From: Reclinomonas americana ATCC 50394
Taxonomy: Eukaryota; Jakobida; Jakobea; Jakobida
DNA: 64,000 bases
Assembly: GCA_048213135.1 (NCBI GenBank)
Contig: PS015009.1
Coordinates: forward strand, 992,001 to 1,056,000
Reading direction: 5' to 3'
A model generated the notes under the pieces. It was given only the letters and a program-made list of their open reading frames with translations. It made no database searches and had not been told where the DNA came from. The translations under genes and the position numbers were made by a program. How positions within the stretch are numbered: position 1 is the stretch's first letter; every line of letters starts with the position of its first letter. Positions 26,266-35,829 of the stretch are shown here, piece by piece.

Positions 26266-27786
26266 ATGAGCACACAGCATTTATCCGAGCAGGAGATCAT
26301 CAGGAGGGAAAAACTGGAGGAACTGCAAAAACTGGGCATCGACGCCTATCCCGCGCCGCTTTACCCCGTGAACAGCACATCTGTTTATATCAAGGAAAAT
26401 TATAAAGGAGAAGAGAACAAGGACCAGTTTACCGATGTATGCCTGGCCGGCCGGGTAATGAGTGTACGCGATATGGGTAAGGCCAATTTTGCCGTGATAC
26501 AGGACAGTGTGGGCCGTATCCAGCTGTATATCAAGCAGGATGACATTTGCCCGGGCGAGGATAAAACCCTGTACCAGACCGTTTGGAAAAAGCTGGTCGA
26601 CCTGGGTGATATCATTGGTATCAAAGGTTATGTATTCACCACAAAAACCGGCGAAACTTCGATACATGTAAGGGAACTTACCCTGCTGAGCAAATCACTT
26701 CGCCCGTTGCCGGTGGTAAGGGAGAAAGACGGTGAAACTTTCGACGAAGTAACCGATCCTGAATTCCGCTACCGCCAGCGTTATGCCGACCTCATCGTGA
26801 ATCCCGGCGTAAAGGAGACCTTCATCAAGCGTACCAAAATGATGAATGCCATCCGTGAGTTCCTCAACGAACGCGGCGCCCTGGAAGTGGATACGCCTGT
26901 GCTGCAGTCCATCCCCGGTGGCGCATCGGCACGTCCGTTTATTACGCACCACAATGCGCTGGATATGCCTATGTATATGCGCATCGCCAACGAACTGTAC
27001 CTGAAAAGGCTGATCGTGGGCGGGTTTGAATGGGTATACGAATTCAGCCGCAACTTCCGCAACGAAGGCATGGACCGCACCCACAACCCGGAATTTACCA
27101 TACTGGAATTCTATGTCGCTTATAAAGACTATGAGTGGATGATGGAAACGACTGAACAGTTACTGGAAAAAGCCGCCATCGCCACCAACGGTGCTTCAAA
27201 AGTAACCGTGGGCGGCAAAGAGATCGACTTTAAGGCGCCTTACAAACGCATCACCATGTTCGACGCCATTAAAGAACATACCGGTTTCGATATTTCTGCC
27301 ATGGATGAGGACGGCATCCGCGACGTATGCAAACAATTACACATTCATGCCGATGAAAAATGGGGCAAGGGCAAACTAATCGACGAGATCTTCGGCGGCA
27401 AATGCGAACATCATTATATACAACCCACTTTCATTACCGACTACCCGGTGGAGATGAGCCCGCTTACCAAGAAGCACCGCAGCAAACCCGGACTGGTAGA
27501 GCGTTTTGAGCTGATCTGCAACGGCAAGGAGATCGCCAACGCGTACAGCGAACTGAACGATCCTATTGACCAGCGCGAACGATTTGAAGAGCAGGTCAAA
27601 CTGATGGAACGCGGCGACGATGAAGCCATGTTCATCGACCACGACTTCCTGCGGGCGCTGGAATACGGTATGCCCCCCACCAGCGGTATCGGTTTTGGTA
27701 TCGACCGTGTCTGCATGCTCCTCACCGACCAGTACTCCATCCAGGATGTGCTGTTCTTCCCGATGATGAGGCCGGAGAGTTTGTAA
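26266..27786 (+). CDS. lysS: Lysyl-tRNA synthetase, class II
   Basis: A 506-residue class II aminoacyl-tRNA synthetase that charges tRNA(Lys). The start at ATG 26266 ([20 protein letters not shown]) gives the usual N-terminus; the earlier GTG/ATG-type starts in frame add a non-conserved tail. An OB-fold anticodon-binding domain (about 55-160, [21 protein letters not shown]) is followed by the catalytic domain with motif 1, motif 2 ([20 protein letters not shown]) and motif 3 ([12 protein letters not shown]). The length is normal. It has its own terminator. Confidence 0.97.
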   Translation: MSTQHLSEQEIIRREKLEELQKLGIDAYPAPLYPVNSTSVYIKENYKGEENKDQFTDVCLAGRVMSVRDMGKANFAVIQDSVGRIQLYIKQDDICPGEDKTLYQTVWKKLVDLGDIIGIKGYVFTTKTGETSIHVRELTLLSKSLRPLPVVREKDGETFDEVTDPEFRYRQRYADLIVNPGVKETFIKRTKMMNAIREFLNERGALEVDTPVLQSIPGGASARPFITHHNALDMPMYMRIANELYLKRLIVGGFEWVYEFSRNFRNEGMDRTHNPEFTILEFYVAYKDYEWMMETTEQLLEKAAIATNGASKVTVGGKEIDFKAPYKRITMFDAIKEHTGFDISAMDEDGIRDVCKQLHIHADEKWGKGKLIDEIFGGKCEHHYIQPTFITDYPVEMSPLTKKHRSKPGLVERFELICNGKEIANAYSELNDPIDQRERFEEQVKLMERGDDEAMFIDHDFLRALEYGMPPTSGIGFGIDRVCMLLTDQYSIQDVLFFPMMRPESL

Positions 27787-27813
27787 GTACTAAATTGTAA
27801 ATAATAAATTGTA

Positions 27814-27845
27814 AAAGGGCTCTTCATCATAAAGGAGCCCTTTTT
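27814..27845 (+). terminator. Intrinsic terminator of lysS
   Basis: Stem AAAGGGCTC/GAGCCCTTT around a short loop, with T-rich tail, about 30 bases after the lysS stop. Confidence 0.85.
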
Positions 27846-27946
27846 GATTTTTGACTTTTTAATTTCCCCTTCCCCGCTCATCACTTTCATTCCCTCGTTT
27901 CTCGCAAAACATTTATCTTGTCTGCTCAATATTAAAAATTTCGAGC

Positions 27947-30091
27947 ATGTTAATGACTGTAAAAAAATCAGCCGCCTGTATGCTGTTGGCGGCGCTGTCA
28001 TTGTCGGCCTCCGCACAAAAAAAGGAGCTGACAGACGACCAGTATTTCAAAGGCAACCTGAAGGGCATCGTTACCCCCCTGCCTTCCGTGGGCATGTGGA
28101 CCGATCCCACCCATGTCATCGTTACCCGCGACGGAAAAAAATTCCTGCTGGATGCCAAAACCGGTACCGAAGCCGATTACGTACAGGAAGCTGTAAATAA
28201 AGGCAGCGTTTCCACCAAACCCGAGATCACGACAAAGAACAATGATCTTTACGTTCGCCTGAATGTAGGTGATGTACAGCTCACCAACGACAAGGACAAA
28301 GAAGTGAACCCTACCCTCAGCCCCGACGGCAAGTATGTGGCGTACACCAAAAACAACAACCTGTATGCTGTTAACATCGAAACCAAAAAAGAAACCCAGC
28401 TCACCAGCGATGGCAGCGAAGTGATCCTGAACGGTTACTCCAGCTGGGTTTATATGGAAGAGATACTGGGTAGGGCTACCCAATACAAAGCTTTCTGGTG
28501 GAGCCCCGACAGTAAGCACATCGCTTATTTCCGTTCCGACGATACCAATGTTCCGGTATTCACCATCACCGACGGAACCGGCCTGCACGGCCTGGTAGAG
28601 AAAGAGCGTTATCCTAAAGTAGGCGATCCCAATCCTGAAGTGAAAGTAGGTATTGTATCTCCCGATGGTGGTAATACCGTTTGGGCCGACTTCAATGCCA
28701 AAGACGATCAGTATTTTGGTATGCCTTACTGGAAACCCAATGGCGAACTGCTGGTACAATGGATGAACCGCCTGCAGGACCAGCTGATCATTTACCAGGT
28801 GAACATCAACGACGGCAGCAAAAAAGAATTTTACAATGAGAAACAAAAAACCTGGATAGACCTGGACGATAATGACAGGATCAGTTTCCTGGAGAATGGC
28901 AAAGGCTTCCTGCTGATGAGCGACGCTACCGGCTGGAAACACATTTACTACTACGACATCAATGGCAAACTGATCAACGCCGTTACTTCCGGTAAATACA
29001 CCGTTACCGACGTTAACTATGTTGATGAAAAGAACAGCGTGGTATACTTCACCGCCCGCAGCCGTGAAAACTCCGCCACACGTGACCTGTATCGTGCAGA
29101 CCTGAGCGGCAAAAACCTGCTGCGCCTCACTTTTGGCAACTTCACACACAATGTAAGGCTGTCGCCCGATGCGCAGTACTTCATCACTACCTACAGCAAT
29201 TCCACCACACCCGCTAAAATGGCGCTGGTGAACAATAAAGGCAAACTTATTAAAGACCTGGGCGATTCCAAAGGACCGGATTTTGACAGTTATAACCTGG
29301 CCAAAACAGAACTCATCCGCGTAAAAAGCGACGACGGCCTGTACGAACTGCCCATGAAGGTGACCTGGCCACTGAACATGGAGCCCGGTAAAAAATATCC
29401 TGTGCTGATCTCTGTTTATGGAGGTCCCAATGCCGGCACGGTAAATGACAACTTCCAGCTGAGCGGCAACCAGCAATGGTACGCGAAAGAAGGCCTCATA
29501 CAGGTGTCTATGGACCACAGGGCCAGCGGGCACTTTGGTAAGGAAGGCGTAAACTATATGTACCACAACCTGGGCTACTGGGAAATGAAAGATTATTCTA
29601 CCATGGTAAAATACCTCATTGCTAACGGCAGCGCCGACCCGAAAAGAGTGTGCATTACCGGCTTCAGCTATGGCGGTTATATGTCGTGCTACGCCCTCAC
29701 CTACGGCAGCGATGTATTTACGTATGGCATGGCTGGTGGCAGTGTAACCGACTGGACCCTGTACGACAGTCATTATACCGAACGCTTCATGGGCACACCT
29801 GCCAACAATCCTGAAGGTTATAAAACCAGTTCTGTACTGAGTCATATCGACAAATACAAAGGCGGTCTGCAGATCGTTCACGGTGTTATCGACGACAACG
29901 TGCATATGCAAAACAGCCTGCAACTCATCAGCAAACTGGAAGACGCCAAAAAAGATTTCGAATTTATGATCTATCCCGGCGGAAGGCACGGATGGGGCGG
30001 CAACAAAGGCCTGCACTTCCAGAACCTCAAAACACAATTCATCTACAAATACCTGCTGGAAAAACCGGTAGATAAGAAGATGATCAAATAA
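27947..30091 (+). CDS. Dipeptidyl peptidase IV-type S9 peptidase
   Basis: A 714-residue secreted peptidase (signal peptide to about LSASAQ; an alternative ATG lies two codons downstream). The N-terminal beta-propeller (about 50-460) carries NGYSSWVYMEEILGR, the DPP-IV motif with the Glu residues that bind the substrate amino terminus. The C-terminal alpha/beta hydrolase domain has Ser574 in GFSYGGYM, Asp649/650 in GVIDDNVHMQ and His681 in GGRHGWGG. It should release X-Pro dipeptides in the periplasm or at the surface. Monocistronic, with a strong terminator. Confidence 0.93.
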   Translation: MLMTVKKSAACMLLAALSLSASAQKKELTDDQYFKGNLKGIVTPLPSVGMWTDPTHVIVTRDGKKFLLDAKTGTEADYVQEAVNKGSVSTKPEITTKNNDLYVRLNVGDVQLTNDKDKEVNPTLSPDGKYVAYTKNNNLYAVNIETKKETQLTSDGSEVILNGYSSWVYMEEILGRATQYKAFWWSPDSKHIAYFRSDDTNVPVFTITDGTGLHGLVEKERYPKVGDPNPEVKVGIVSPDGGNTVWADFNAKDDQYFGMPYWKPNGELLVQWMNRLQDQLIIYQVNINDGSKKEFYNEKQKTWIDLDDNDRISFLENGKGFLLMSDATGWKHIYYYDINGKLINAVTSGKYTVTDVNYVDEKNSVVYFTARSRENSATRDLYRADLSGKNLLRLTFGNFTHNVRLSPDAQYFITTYSNSTTPAKMALVNNKGKLIKDLGDSKGPDFDSYNLAKTELIRVKSDDGLYELPMKVTWPLNMEPGKKYPVLISVYGGPNAGTVNDNFQLSGNQQWYAKEGLIQVSMDHRASGHFGKEGVNYMYHNLGYWEMKDYSTMVKYLIANGSADPKRVCITGFSYGGYMSCYALTYGSDVFTYGMAGGSVTDWTLYDSHYTERFMGTPANNPEGYKTSSVLSHIDKYKGGLQIVHGVIDDNVHMQNSLQLISKLEDAKKDFEFMIYPGGRHGWGGNKGLHFQNLKTQFIYKYLLEKPVDKKMIK

Positions 30092-30110
30092 ACATTAACC
30101 CTCCCCAATA

Positions 30111-30147
30111 AAAAATCCCCGCATCTACCAGGCGGGGATTTTTTTTA
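30111..30147 (+). terminator. Intrinsic terminator of the DPP-IV gene
   Basis: A 12-bp perfect stem AAAAATCCCCGC/GCGGGGATTTTT (30111-30122, 30132-30143) with a T-run, immediately after the stop. Confidence 0.9.
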
Positions 30148-30258
30148 GTGTACGGATCGTTACCGGTCAGGTTGCACAACACCCATATTTTTTTCTGCCG
30201 GTAACATACCTGCGCCCCGCCCGGACTTCTCCTGTGAAACCTTCCGGGACTGCAGGTA

Positions 30259-32754
30259 TTACTTTTTCCGCTTCAGTTTATTTCTTGCCGTGAGGTAGTC
30301 GATGAAGTAAATTACCCTTACCGATAAGCTGTTATATTGATCGCCGTCAATCGTTTTGCTCAGGTTCTTCATATAGTTCTTTTGAAAGCTCCTGTCAAAT
30401 GATTCGCCTATGTCCTTCCACACAACGCTGAAGAAACTACCCTGCGCAAACTGCCAGTTGTACACCATATCCACGCTGAAGAAATTGTAGTTCTGTTTTA
30501 CATTTTGCGTGAAAGCGCCATCAGGCAGTGCTACGAGGCCTCCGTTGTAATCCAGTTCATAAAATTGTTTAGGATCTACCTTACTCCAGTAGTGCCTTGC
30601 TCGCAGGTTCAGCCCCATACGGTTGGTGAAGTTGTATTTTATATTCAGCACATTCTCTACATTCTTAACGCTCCTTCTTGAGAAAATGATCTGATCATCC
30701 AGCGGATCACTGGCATTGGGACCATAGAAAGTGTACGCCCAGCCCGGCTGATTTTTCACATCCATCATGTACAGGCTCAGGTCAACAGAGAACTTGCTGC
30801 TGAAGCGAGCTTTACCGGTCAGGTTGAGTTCGTAACTCTGGCGTTTAAATACACCACCGGTGCCGCCGAAGAGACTACCTGTCCAGGAATATTTTTTGGC
30901 AGAGTTGCTTTCGTACCAAACATTCAAACCATAGCTGCCACGATTGTGGAACACACGGCCATGCATCCTGGGTTCATAAAAATCATTGTAATCGGCATTC
31001 ACATTGATGCTAAAACCAAACCAGCGCAGTTTTTTCGTTTGTGCGCTGCCGTTAATGTTTCCGCCCAGGTTCTGGTACATCATTTTACTGCGGCGGAAAG
31101 GATCGATCGGTGACACCAGTCTTCCATACCAGCCGTTCATATTAATACGCATCTGGTTATGCCAGCCTTTTGGTTTCAGCCAGTTGTAACCCATCCAGAA
31201 ACCCTGGTCCATGCTGTTGTTATTGGTGAAATAACCCATGTCGCTTTTATCATACTTATCGTTGAACAGGTCCTGCCATACATTGAAACCAAAACGGCCG
31301 CTGGTCTTGCCTGCATAGATACTGTGCGCATAACCGGTAATGGTTTTTCCCTTGCCGGGCATGATATTGCTGAAGCTCACATTGCCGCCTATATTGTAGG
31401 TGTTCTTCTTATTATTAAGATCGAACAATGCAGAGGTAACATTCGCATCATAAGCCTCACCGCTGCGCCATACATTGGTATTGACAAGCGATATACTGCT
31501 GTTGTGCTTCAGCGTTTGGTCCAGCACAAATACATTGTAATTGGTCAGTGGCATATTTTCCACCTTGCGCACTTCGCCTGTTACCACATCCTGCACAGTG
31601 GCATTCTGCTTTTGCGTTATCGCGTTCAGCACACCAACACCCAGGCCCTTCTGTGTACGGCCACTCACTTTAGTGGCGTTGATCACTTTGGCCTGCGAAG
31701 GATATTCGGTAATCGAATCGTTGGCATTCAGGTTGACACTGCTGTATACCGGCTCAACACCAATACGGCGGCTGTAAAACAGATTACCCTTATTGAACAG
31801 CTCGGTACCCTCAGTAAAGAAAGCCCGGTTTTCGTTGAACTTCACGTCAAAAGGCCCCAGGTTCAGTACACGGTTATCGGTTTGTACCTGGCCAAAATCG
31901 GGGATCAGCGTCATATCGAGCGTGAAAGCCTGGTTGATGCCGTATTTCACGTCCATACCACCATTCACCGTTATCTTGGATTTATCGGTGCCGGCGGGAG
32001 CGGTGCCGTCGTTAGTATAGTAAGTTGACAAATAAGGAGAGAATTGTAAACGCAGCGGCGGTTTAATATCCTGCAGGCCGGTGAGGAAGCCTTCCTGTGT
32101 AAGGAAACCGTTCACGTTAGGATCGATGGCCTGCCAGAACATCTGCTGACCGCTTTTTTGCCTTCGGCGGACGATGTTCAGGCCCCAGTCCTGTACTTTT
32201 TTACTGCCGAAACGGATGGCGGAATATGGGATGAACATCTCAAAACTCCAGCCGTCCGACTGAATTTTGGAAGCACTTTTCCATACCGCGTTCCAGGAGA
32301 AATCTTCCCCGTTGCTGGGCGACTGTTTGGCGTCCATCTGTTCACCCAGCGGTGTTACAAAATATTCGAAACCGTTGAGCTTGTCAACATAGGTGTCGAA
32401 AATAACACCAATAAAGTCGTTGTTACCGAAACCGTCGCGGCCGATCAGTTCGGAAGCAATACTGTCTTTGTTGTTTTCGTGTAAATACCCGCCAACATAA
32501 ACACCTTCGTTGTCGTACAGGAAGTAGACCTGGCTGTAGTTAGAGGGATTTTCGGGTCTGAAAGGAACGGGGCGTAATTCAATGAATTTGTCGGCAACGG
32601 GCGCTGTGGCCCAAACACTTTCTTTTAATTCCCCATCGATCGTAATGTTGGCAGTCGTTCGCTGGATGGCCAGTTTTCGTTTTTCAGCCTGGCCTAAGCT
32701 GGTGAGTGTCAGGATAGTACACAAGCATACTAATCCTGTTTTAATGAGGTTCAT
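30259..32754 (-). CDS. DUF5916 protein with CBM9-like N-terminal domain
   Basis: An 831-residue protein with a signal peptide (CLCTILTLTSLGQA). Residues about 30-230 form a CBM9-like sugar-binding fold (ITIDGELKESVWATAPVADKF, YFLYDNEGVYVGGYLHE), followed by a DUF5916 domain to the C-terminus (DMTLIPDFGQVQTDNRVLNL, ENRAFFTEGTELFNKGNLFYSRRIG) that is predicted to be an outer-membrane beta-barrel. These proteins are common in Bacteroidota; a hydrolytic role has been suggested by annotation, but I see no proven active site. Monocistronic. Confidence 0.88.
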   Translation of the reverse strand: MNLIKTGLVCLCTILTLTSLGQAEKRKLAIQRTTANITIDGELKESVWATAPVADKFIELRPVPFRPENPSNYSQVYFLYDNEGVYVGGYLHENNKDSIASELIGRDGFGNNDFIGVIFDTYVDKLNGFEYFVTPLGEQMDAKQSPSNGEDFSWNAVWKSASKIQSDGWSFEMFIPYSAIRFGSKKVQDWGLNIVRRRQKSGQQMFWQAIDPNVNGFLTQEGFLTGLQDIKPPLRLQFSPYLSTYYTNDGTAPAGTDKSKITVNGGMDVKYGINQAFTLDMTLIPDFGQVQTDNRVLNLGPFDVKFNENRAFFTEGTELFNKGNLFYSRRIGVEPVYSSVNLNANDSITEYPSQAKVINATKVSGRTQKGLGVGVLNAITQKQNATVQDVVTGEVRKVENMPLTNYNVFVLDQTLKHNSSISLVNTNVWRSGEAYDANVTSALFDLNNKKNTYNIGGNVSFSNIMPGKGKTITGYAHSIYAGKTSGRFGFNVWQDLFNDKYDKSDMGYFTNNNSMDQGFWMGYNWLKPKGWHNQMRINMNGWYGRLVSPIDPFRRSKMMYQNLGGNINGSAQTKKLRWFGFSINVNADYNDFYEPRMHGRVFHNRGSYGLNVWYESNSAKKYSWTGSLFGGTGGVFKRQSYELNLTGKARFSSKFSVDLSLYMMDVKNQPGWAYTFYGPNASDPLDDQIIFSRRSVKNVENVLNIKYNFTNRMGLNLRARHYWSKVDPKQFYELDYNGGLVALPDGAFTQNVKQNYNFFSVDMVYNWQFAQGSFFSVVWKDIGESFDRSFQKNYMKNLSKTIDGDQYNSLSVRVIYFIDYLTARNKLKRKK

Positions 32755-32889
32755 GGCTATACTTTTGGTTTGGTAGTTAGATCGAGTCCGTGGCGGGACA
32801 TCTCTAATACGAAATTAAACGTACACCATGTCAGAAAAGTTACCACTCATCACAGAAAAAACCTTTTAGGCTTTTATTAACAAGCAGCG

Positions 32890-33708
32890 TTAAACAAAAA
32901 GATCGTTGTATAACTGTGCGCCCGGCACTACAGAATACTTACCCAGGTCTGTAATGCCTTCCGCTGCCAGTACAGCTTCATCTATAAAACTGTTGCCCGT
33001 GCATTGCGACGAAGGTTTGGATAAAATATAATAAGCCGCGTCGGCGAGTATATCTGTAGTGCGGCTCATGTTCATCAGCATATCGCCGCCCAGCAGGTTT
33101 TGTACCGCTGCCGTGGCAATGGTGGTTTGCGGCCACAGGCTGTTGGCTGCAATGTGGTATTGCTTCAGTTCGGCTGCCAGTCCCAGCGCAATCATGGTCA
33201 TATTGTATTTGCTGATGGTATAAGCCAGGTGGTTGGCGAACCATTTCATATCCATATTCACCGGGGGAGAAAGATTGAGTATATGCGGGTTGGAGCCTTT
33301 TTTCAGGTGCGGGATACAGGCCCTGCTTACCATAAAAGTGCCGCGTACATTGATGTCGTACATCAGGTCGTAGCGTTTGGGCTCGGTTTTTTCCGTTGGC
33401 GTTAAACTGATGGCCGAGGCATTGTTCACCAGTATATCGATGCCACCAAAACGGGCCACCGCCTGGTCTACCACGTTCTGCACCTGGTCCTCAAAACGAA
33501 TGTCGCACTGCACTGCGAGCGCTTTACCCCCTGCTTTTTCCATCTCCTCAGCGGCGGAAAAAATGGTGCCGCCCAGCTTGGGATTCTCTTCCACGCTTTT
33601 GGAAGCGATCACGATATTGGCGCCTTCAGCAGCCAGTTTCAGCCCGATGGCCTTACCAATGCCCCTGCTGGCGCCGGTAATAAGGACGGTTTTATTTTGA
33701 AATGACAT
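32890..33708 (-). CDS. Short-chain dehydrogenase, HSDL2-like
   Basis: A 272-residue SDR. The start is placed at ATG 33708 (MSFQNKTVLITGASRGIGKAI); an in-frame ATG 18 bases upstream is less likely. Seen are TGxxxGIG, NNAS in LVNNASAISL and the YxxxK motif in AYTISKYNM, giving an NAD(P)-dependent oxidoreductase. KSVEENPKLGGTIFSAAEEME and SLWPQTTIATAAVQNLLGGD are typical of the hydroxysteroid-dehydrogenase-like 2 branch. The substrate is unknown. It is divergent from the TetR gene, and their shared 157-base gap carries the TetR operators. Confidence 0.88.
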   Translation of the reverse strand: MSFQNKTVLITGASRGIGKAIGLKLAAEGANIVIASKSVEENPKLGGTIFSAAEEMEKAGGKALAVQCDIRFEDQVQNVVDQAVARFGGIDILVNNASAISLTPTEKTEPKRYDLMYDINVRGTFMVSRACIPHLKKGSNPHILNLSPPVNMDMKWFANHLAYTISKYNMTMIALGLAAELKQYHIAANSLWPQTTIATAAVQNLLGGDMLMNMSRTTDILADAAYYILSKPSSQCTGNSFIDEAVLAAEGITDLGKYSVVPGAQLYNDLFV

Positions 33709-33804
33709 AGCCCGGTTTTTTTCCAAATCTAATATAAAACGTTCATCCGGAAAGCATTAATACGTTTTGGGAACGTTTTGCAGTGCCGTAACAAAAAAAT
33801 AATT

Positions 33805-33838
33805 AAACAAATGTTTGATTAATATTAAACAAGCGTTT
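33805..33838. promoter_or_regulatory. Tandem operator-like palindromes upstream of tetR
   Basis: Two copies of AAAC-N4-GTTT (33805-33816 and 33827-33838), each self-complementary in its arms and 22 bp apart, about two helical turns. They flank and overlap the promoter of the TetR gene, as expected for cooperative binding of two repressor dimers. Confidence 0.65.
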
Positions 33839-33845
33839 AACTTTG
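33814..33845 (+). promoter_or_regulatory. Promoter of the tetR-emr operon
   Basis: TTTG (33814-33817), a 20-base spacer and TAACTTTG (33838-33845). This is the best Bacteroidota-type promoter in the window; transcription should begin near 33852, 14 bases before the ATG at 33866. Confidence 0.7.
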
Positions 33846-33865
33846 CAACTTCAAATAAACAAAAA

Positions 33866-34495
33866 ATGGAATTTAACGAGAAGCAGCTCCAAATACTCGA
33901 CAACGCCGAAAGGCTGTTTGCCGACAAGGGGTACGATGGCACTTCGGTACGCGATATCGCCGACGAAGCGGGCGTGAACGTGGCGATGATCTCCTATTAC
34001 TTCGGTTCGAAGGAAAAACTGCTGGAAGCATTGTTCAACCACCGCTCGGCAGGCGCTTCCTCCAAGGTAAAGGCCATCATGGAAAATACGGAAATGGGTC
34101 CGATGGAAAAAGTGGAAGCTATGATCGATTATTATATCGACAAGTTCCAGAACGAGAACTGTTTTCACAAGATCATGATGCGGGAACAGGTCGCCATACA
34201 ACGCACCACTACCGCCTCACTAATCCTGGATTTTAAAAAACGCAACCAGGAACTGGTAAGCAAACTGATACAGGATGGACAGAAAGCCGGTGTTTTTGTA
34301 AAAAATATCGATGTGCCCATCAGCATGGCAACACTCATTGGCACAGTATCACATATGTTCACCACGCAGCACTTCTACCGTGAAGTGAATAACCTGCAAT
34401 CGCTGACGGATGAGCAGTTCCAGAAACACATCCGTAAGAAAATAAGTACACACATGAAATTCCTATTTAAAGCAATATTGACTCATGAAGCATAA
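33866..34495 (+). CDS. TetR/AcrR-family transcriptional regulator
   Basis: A 209-residue regulator. I start at ATG 33866 because the promoter overlaps the longer frame. The DNA-binding domain is clear: LQILDNAERLFADKGYDGTSVRDIADEAGVNVAMISYYFGSKEKLLEALF. The C-terminal domain is a typical variable ligand pocket. Its stop overlaps the start of the TolC-family gene by 11 bp, so it regulates and heads the efflux operon. The two AAAC-N4-GTTT sites upstream are the likely operators. Confidence 0.9.
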   Translation: MEFNEKQLQILDNAERLFADKGYDGTSVRDIADEAGVNVAMISYYFGSKEKLLEALFNHRSAGASSKVKAIMENTEMGPMEKVEAMIDYYIDKFQNENCFHKIMMREQVAIQRTTTASLILDFKKRNQELVSKLIQDGQKAGVFVKNIDVPISMATLIGTVSHMFTTQHFYREVNNLQSLTDEQFQKHIRKKISTHMKFLFKAILTHEA

Positions 34496-35801
34496 ACTGA
34501 AACAGGCAGGACTGGCGATACTGATCGTCCTGCTGGGATTACAACCATTGAAAGCACAGGACAGCAAAACGCTGACCCTGAGTGAGGCTATCGATCTCAG
34601 TCTCATCAACAACAAACAACTGAAGATCAACAAGGCCAAAATACTGGAAGCCAGCAACGCGGTGAAGGAAGCCAACGAAAGACGTTTGCCCGAAGCCAGC
34701 GTAAGCGGATCTTATTTATACCTGCCGTTCAAACCCACCATTGACATGAAATCTGGCTCCTCCTCCGAAAGCGGTGGCCCCGATGTAAAACAGGTGGTAT
34801 ACGGAATGGCCAGCGTATCGGTACCGCTGTACACAGGTGGCAAACTGAAATACGGCATTGAATCGGCCAAATACCTGGAGCAGGCCACCAAGCTGGATGC
34901 CGACCAGGACCAGGAAGCCATCATCATGAACGTAACCAGCACCTGCATCAACCTGTACAAGGCCTACACCGCCATCGGGTTGGTAAAAGAGAACCTGGCC
35001 ACATCACAGCAAAGGGTAAAGGACTTTACCAGTATGGAAAAGAACGGTCTGCTCGCCAGGAACGACCTGCTGAAAGCCGAACTCCAATCCGCCAATGTGG
35101 AACTGACTTTGCTGGACGCGGAGAGCAATTACAAACTGGCTTGTGTAAATATGAACCTGATGATGGGCTTGCCGGAACAAACCATTCTTATCCCGGACAA
35201 AAGCGGTCTTGCTTTACCAACCAGTGTGAAAACACTTGACGAATATGAGCAGGACGCGTTGAAGAACCGTAAAGATATGGCCGCCCTTACATTCCGCCGC
35301 AAAGCCGCTACCGTAGGCATCAGCAACGCGAAAGCCGACTATTACCCCAGCATCGCTTTTACCGGCGGGTATGTGGCTGCCGACATTCCAAAATTCCTGA
35401 GCGTATACAACGCGGTGAATGTAGGCATTGGTGTTAAATACAATATTGCCTCGCTGTGGAAGAACAAGACCAAAGTGGAGCAGGCCAAACTGAAACTGAC
35501 CCAGGTACAGCACAGCGAAGAAATGCTGAATGAAAATGTACGCCTGCAGGTGAACCAGGCCTATGAAGCCTACCTGGTAAGCGATAAAAAAATACAGGTA
35601 TACGAAAAAGCGGTTGCACAGGCCACCGAAAATTACAGGATCACCAAAAACAAATACGATAATTCGCTCGCTACTACCACCGAACTGCTCGACGCGGATG
35701 TAGCGCTGCTGCAAACCAAACTAAGCGTAACCAACGCCAAGGCTGATGCCTTCCTGGCTTATAACAAAATTCTGCAGGTAACAGGCAGCATCAAACACTA
35801 A
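34485..35801 (+). CDS. TolC-family outer-membrane efflux protein
   Basis: A 438-residue outer-membrane factor with a signal peptide (LAILIVLLGLQPLKAQ) and the two-fold helical/beta repeat of the family: LTLSEAIDLSLINNKQLKI in the first half and VKTLDEYEQDALKNRKDMAAL in the second, with long coiled coils at about 310-370. It forms the trimeric exit channel for the EmrAB-type pump encoded by the next two genes. It overlaps the TetR gene by 11 bp. Confidence 0.92.
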   Translation: MKHKLKQAGLAILIVLLGLQPLKAQDSKTLTLSEAIDLSLINNKQLKINKAKILEASNAVKEANERRLPEASVSGSYLYLPFKPTIDMKSGSSSESGGPDVKQVVYGMASVSVPLYTGGKLKYGIESAKYLEQATKLDADQDQEAIIMNVTSTCINLYKAYTAIGLVKENLATSQQRVKDFTSMEKNGLLARNDLLKAELQSANVELTLLDAESNYKLACVNMNLMMGLPEQTILIPDKSGLALPTSVKTLDEYEQDALKNRKDMAALTFRRKAATVGISNAKADYYPSIAFTGGYVAADIPKFLSVYNAVNVGIGVKYNIASLWKNKTKVEQAKLKLTQVQHSEEMLNENVRLQVNQAYEAYLVSDKKIQVYEKAVAQATENYRITKNKYDNSLATTTELLDADVALLQTKLSVTNAKADAFLAYNKILQVTGSIKH

Positions 35802-35829
35802 AACATCACTATCAAAACATAATTTTTTT

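Noticed and set aside
27998-30037. A 679-codon open frame on the minus strand inside the DPP-IV gene
   Set aside because: It is fully antisense to a gene with clear catalytic motifs; its translation has no recognisable domain, and the frame is open because of the codon bias of the real gene.
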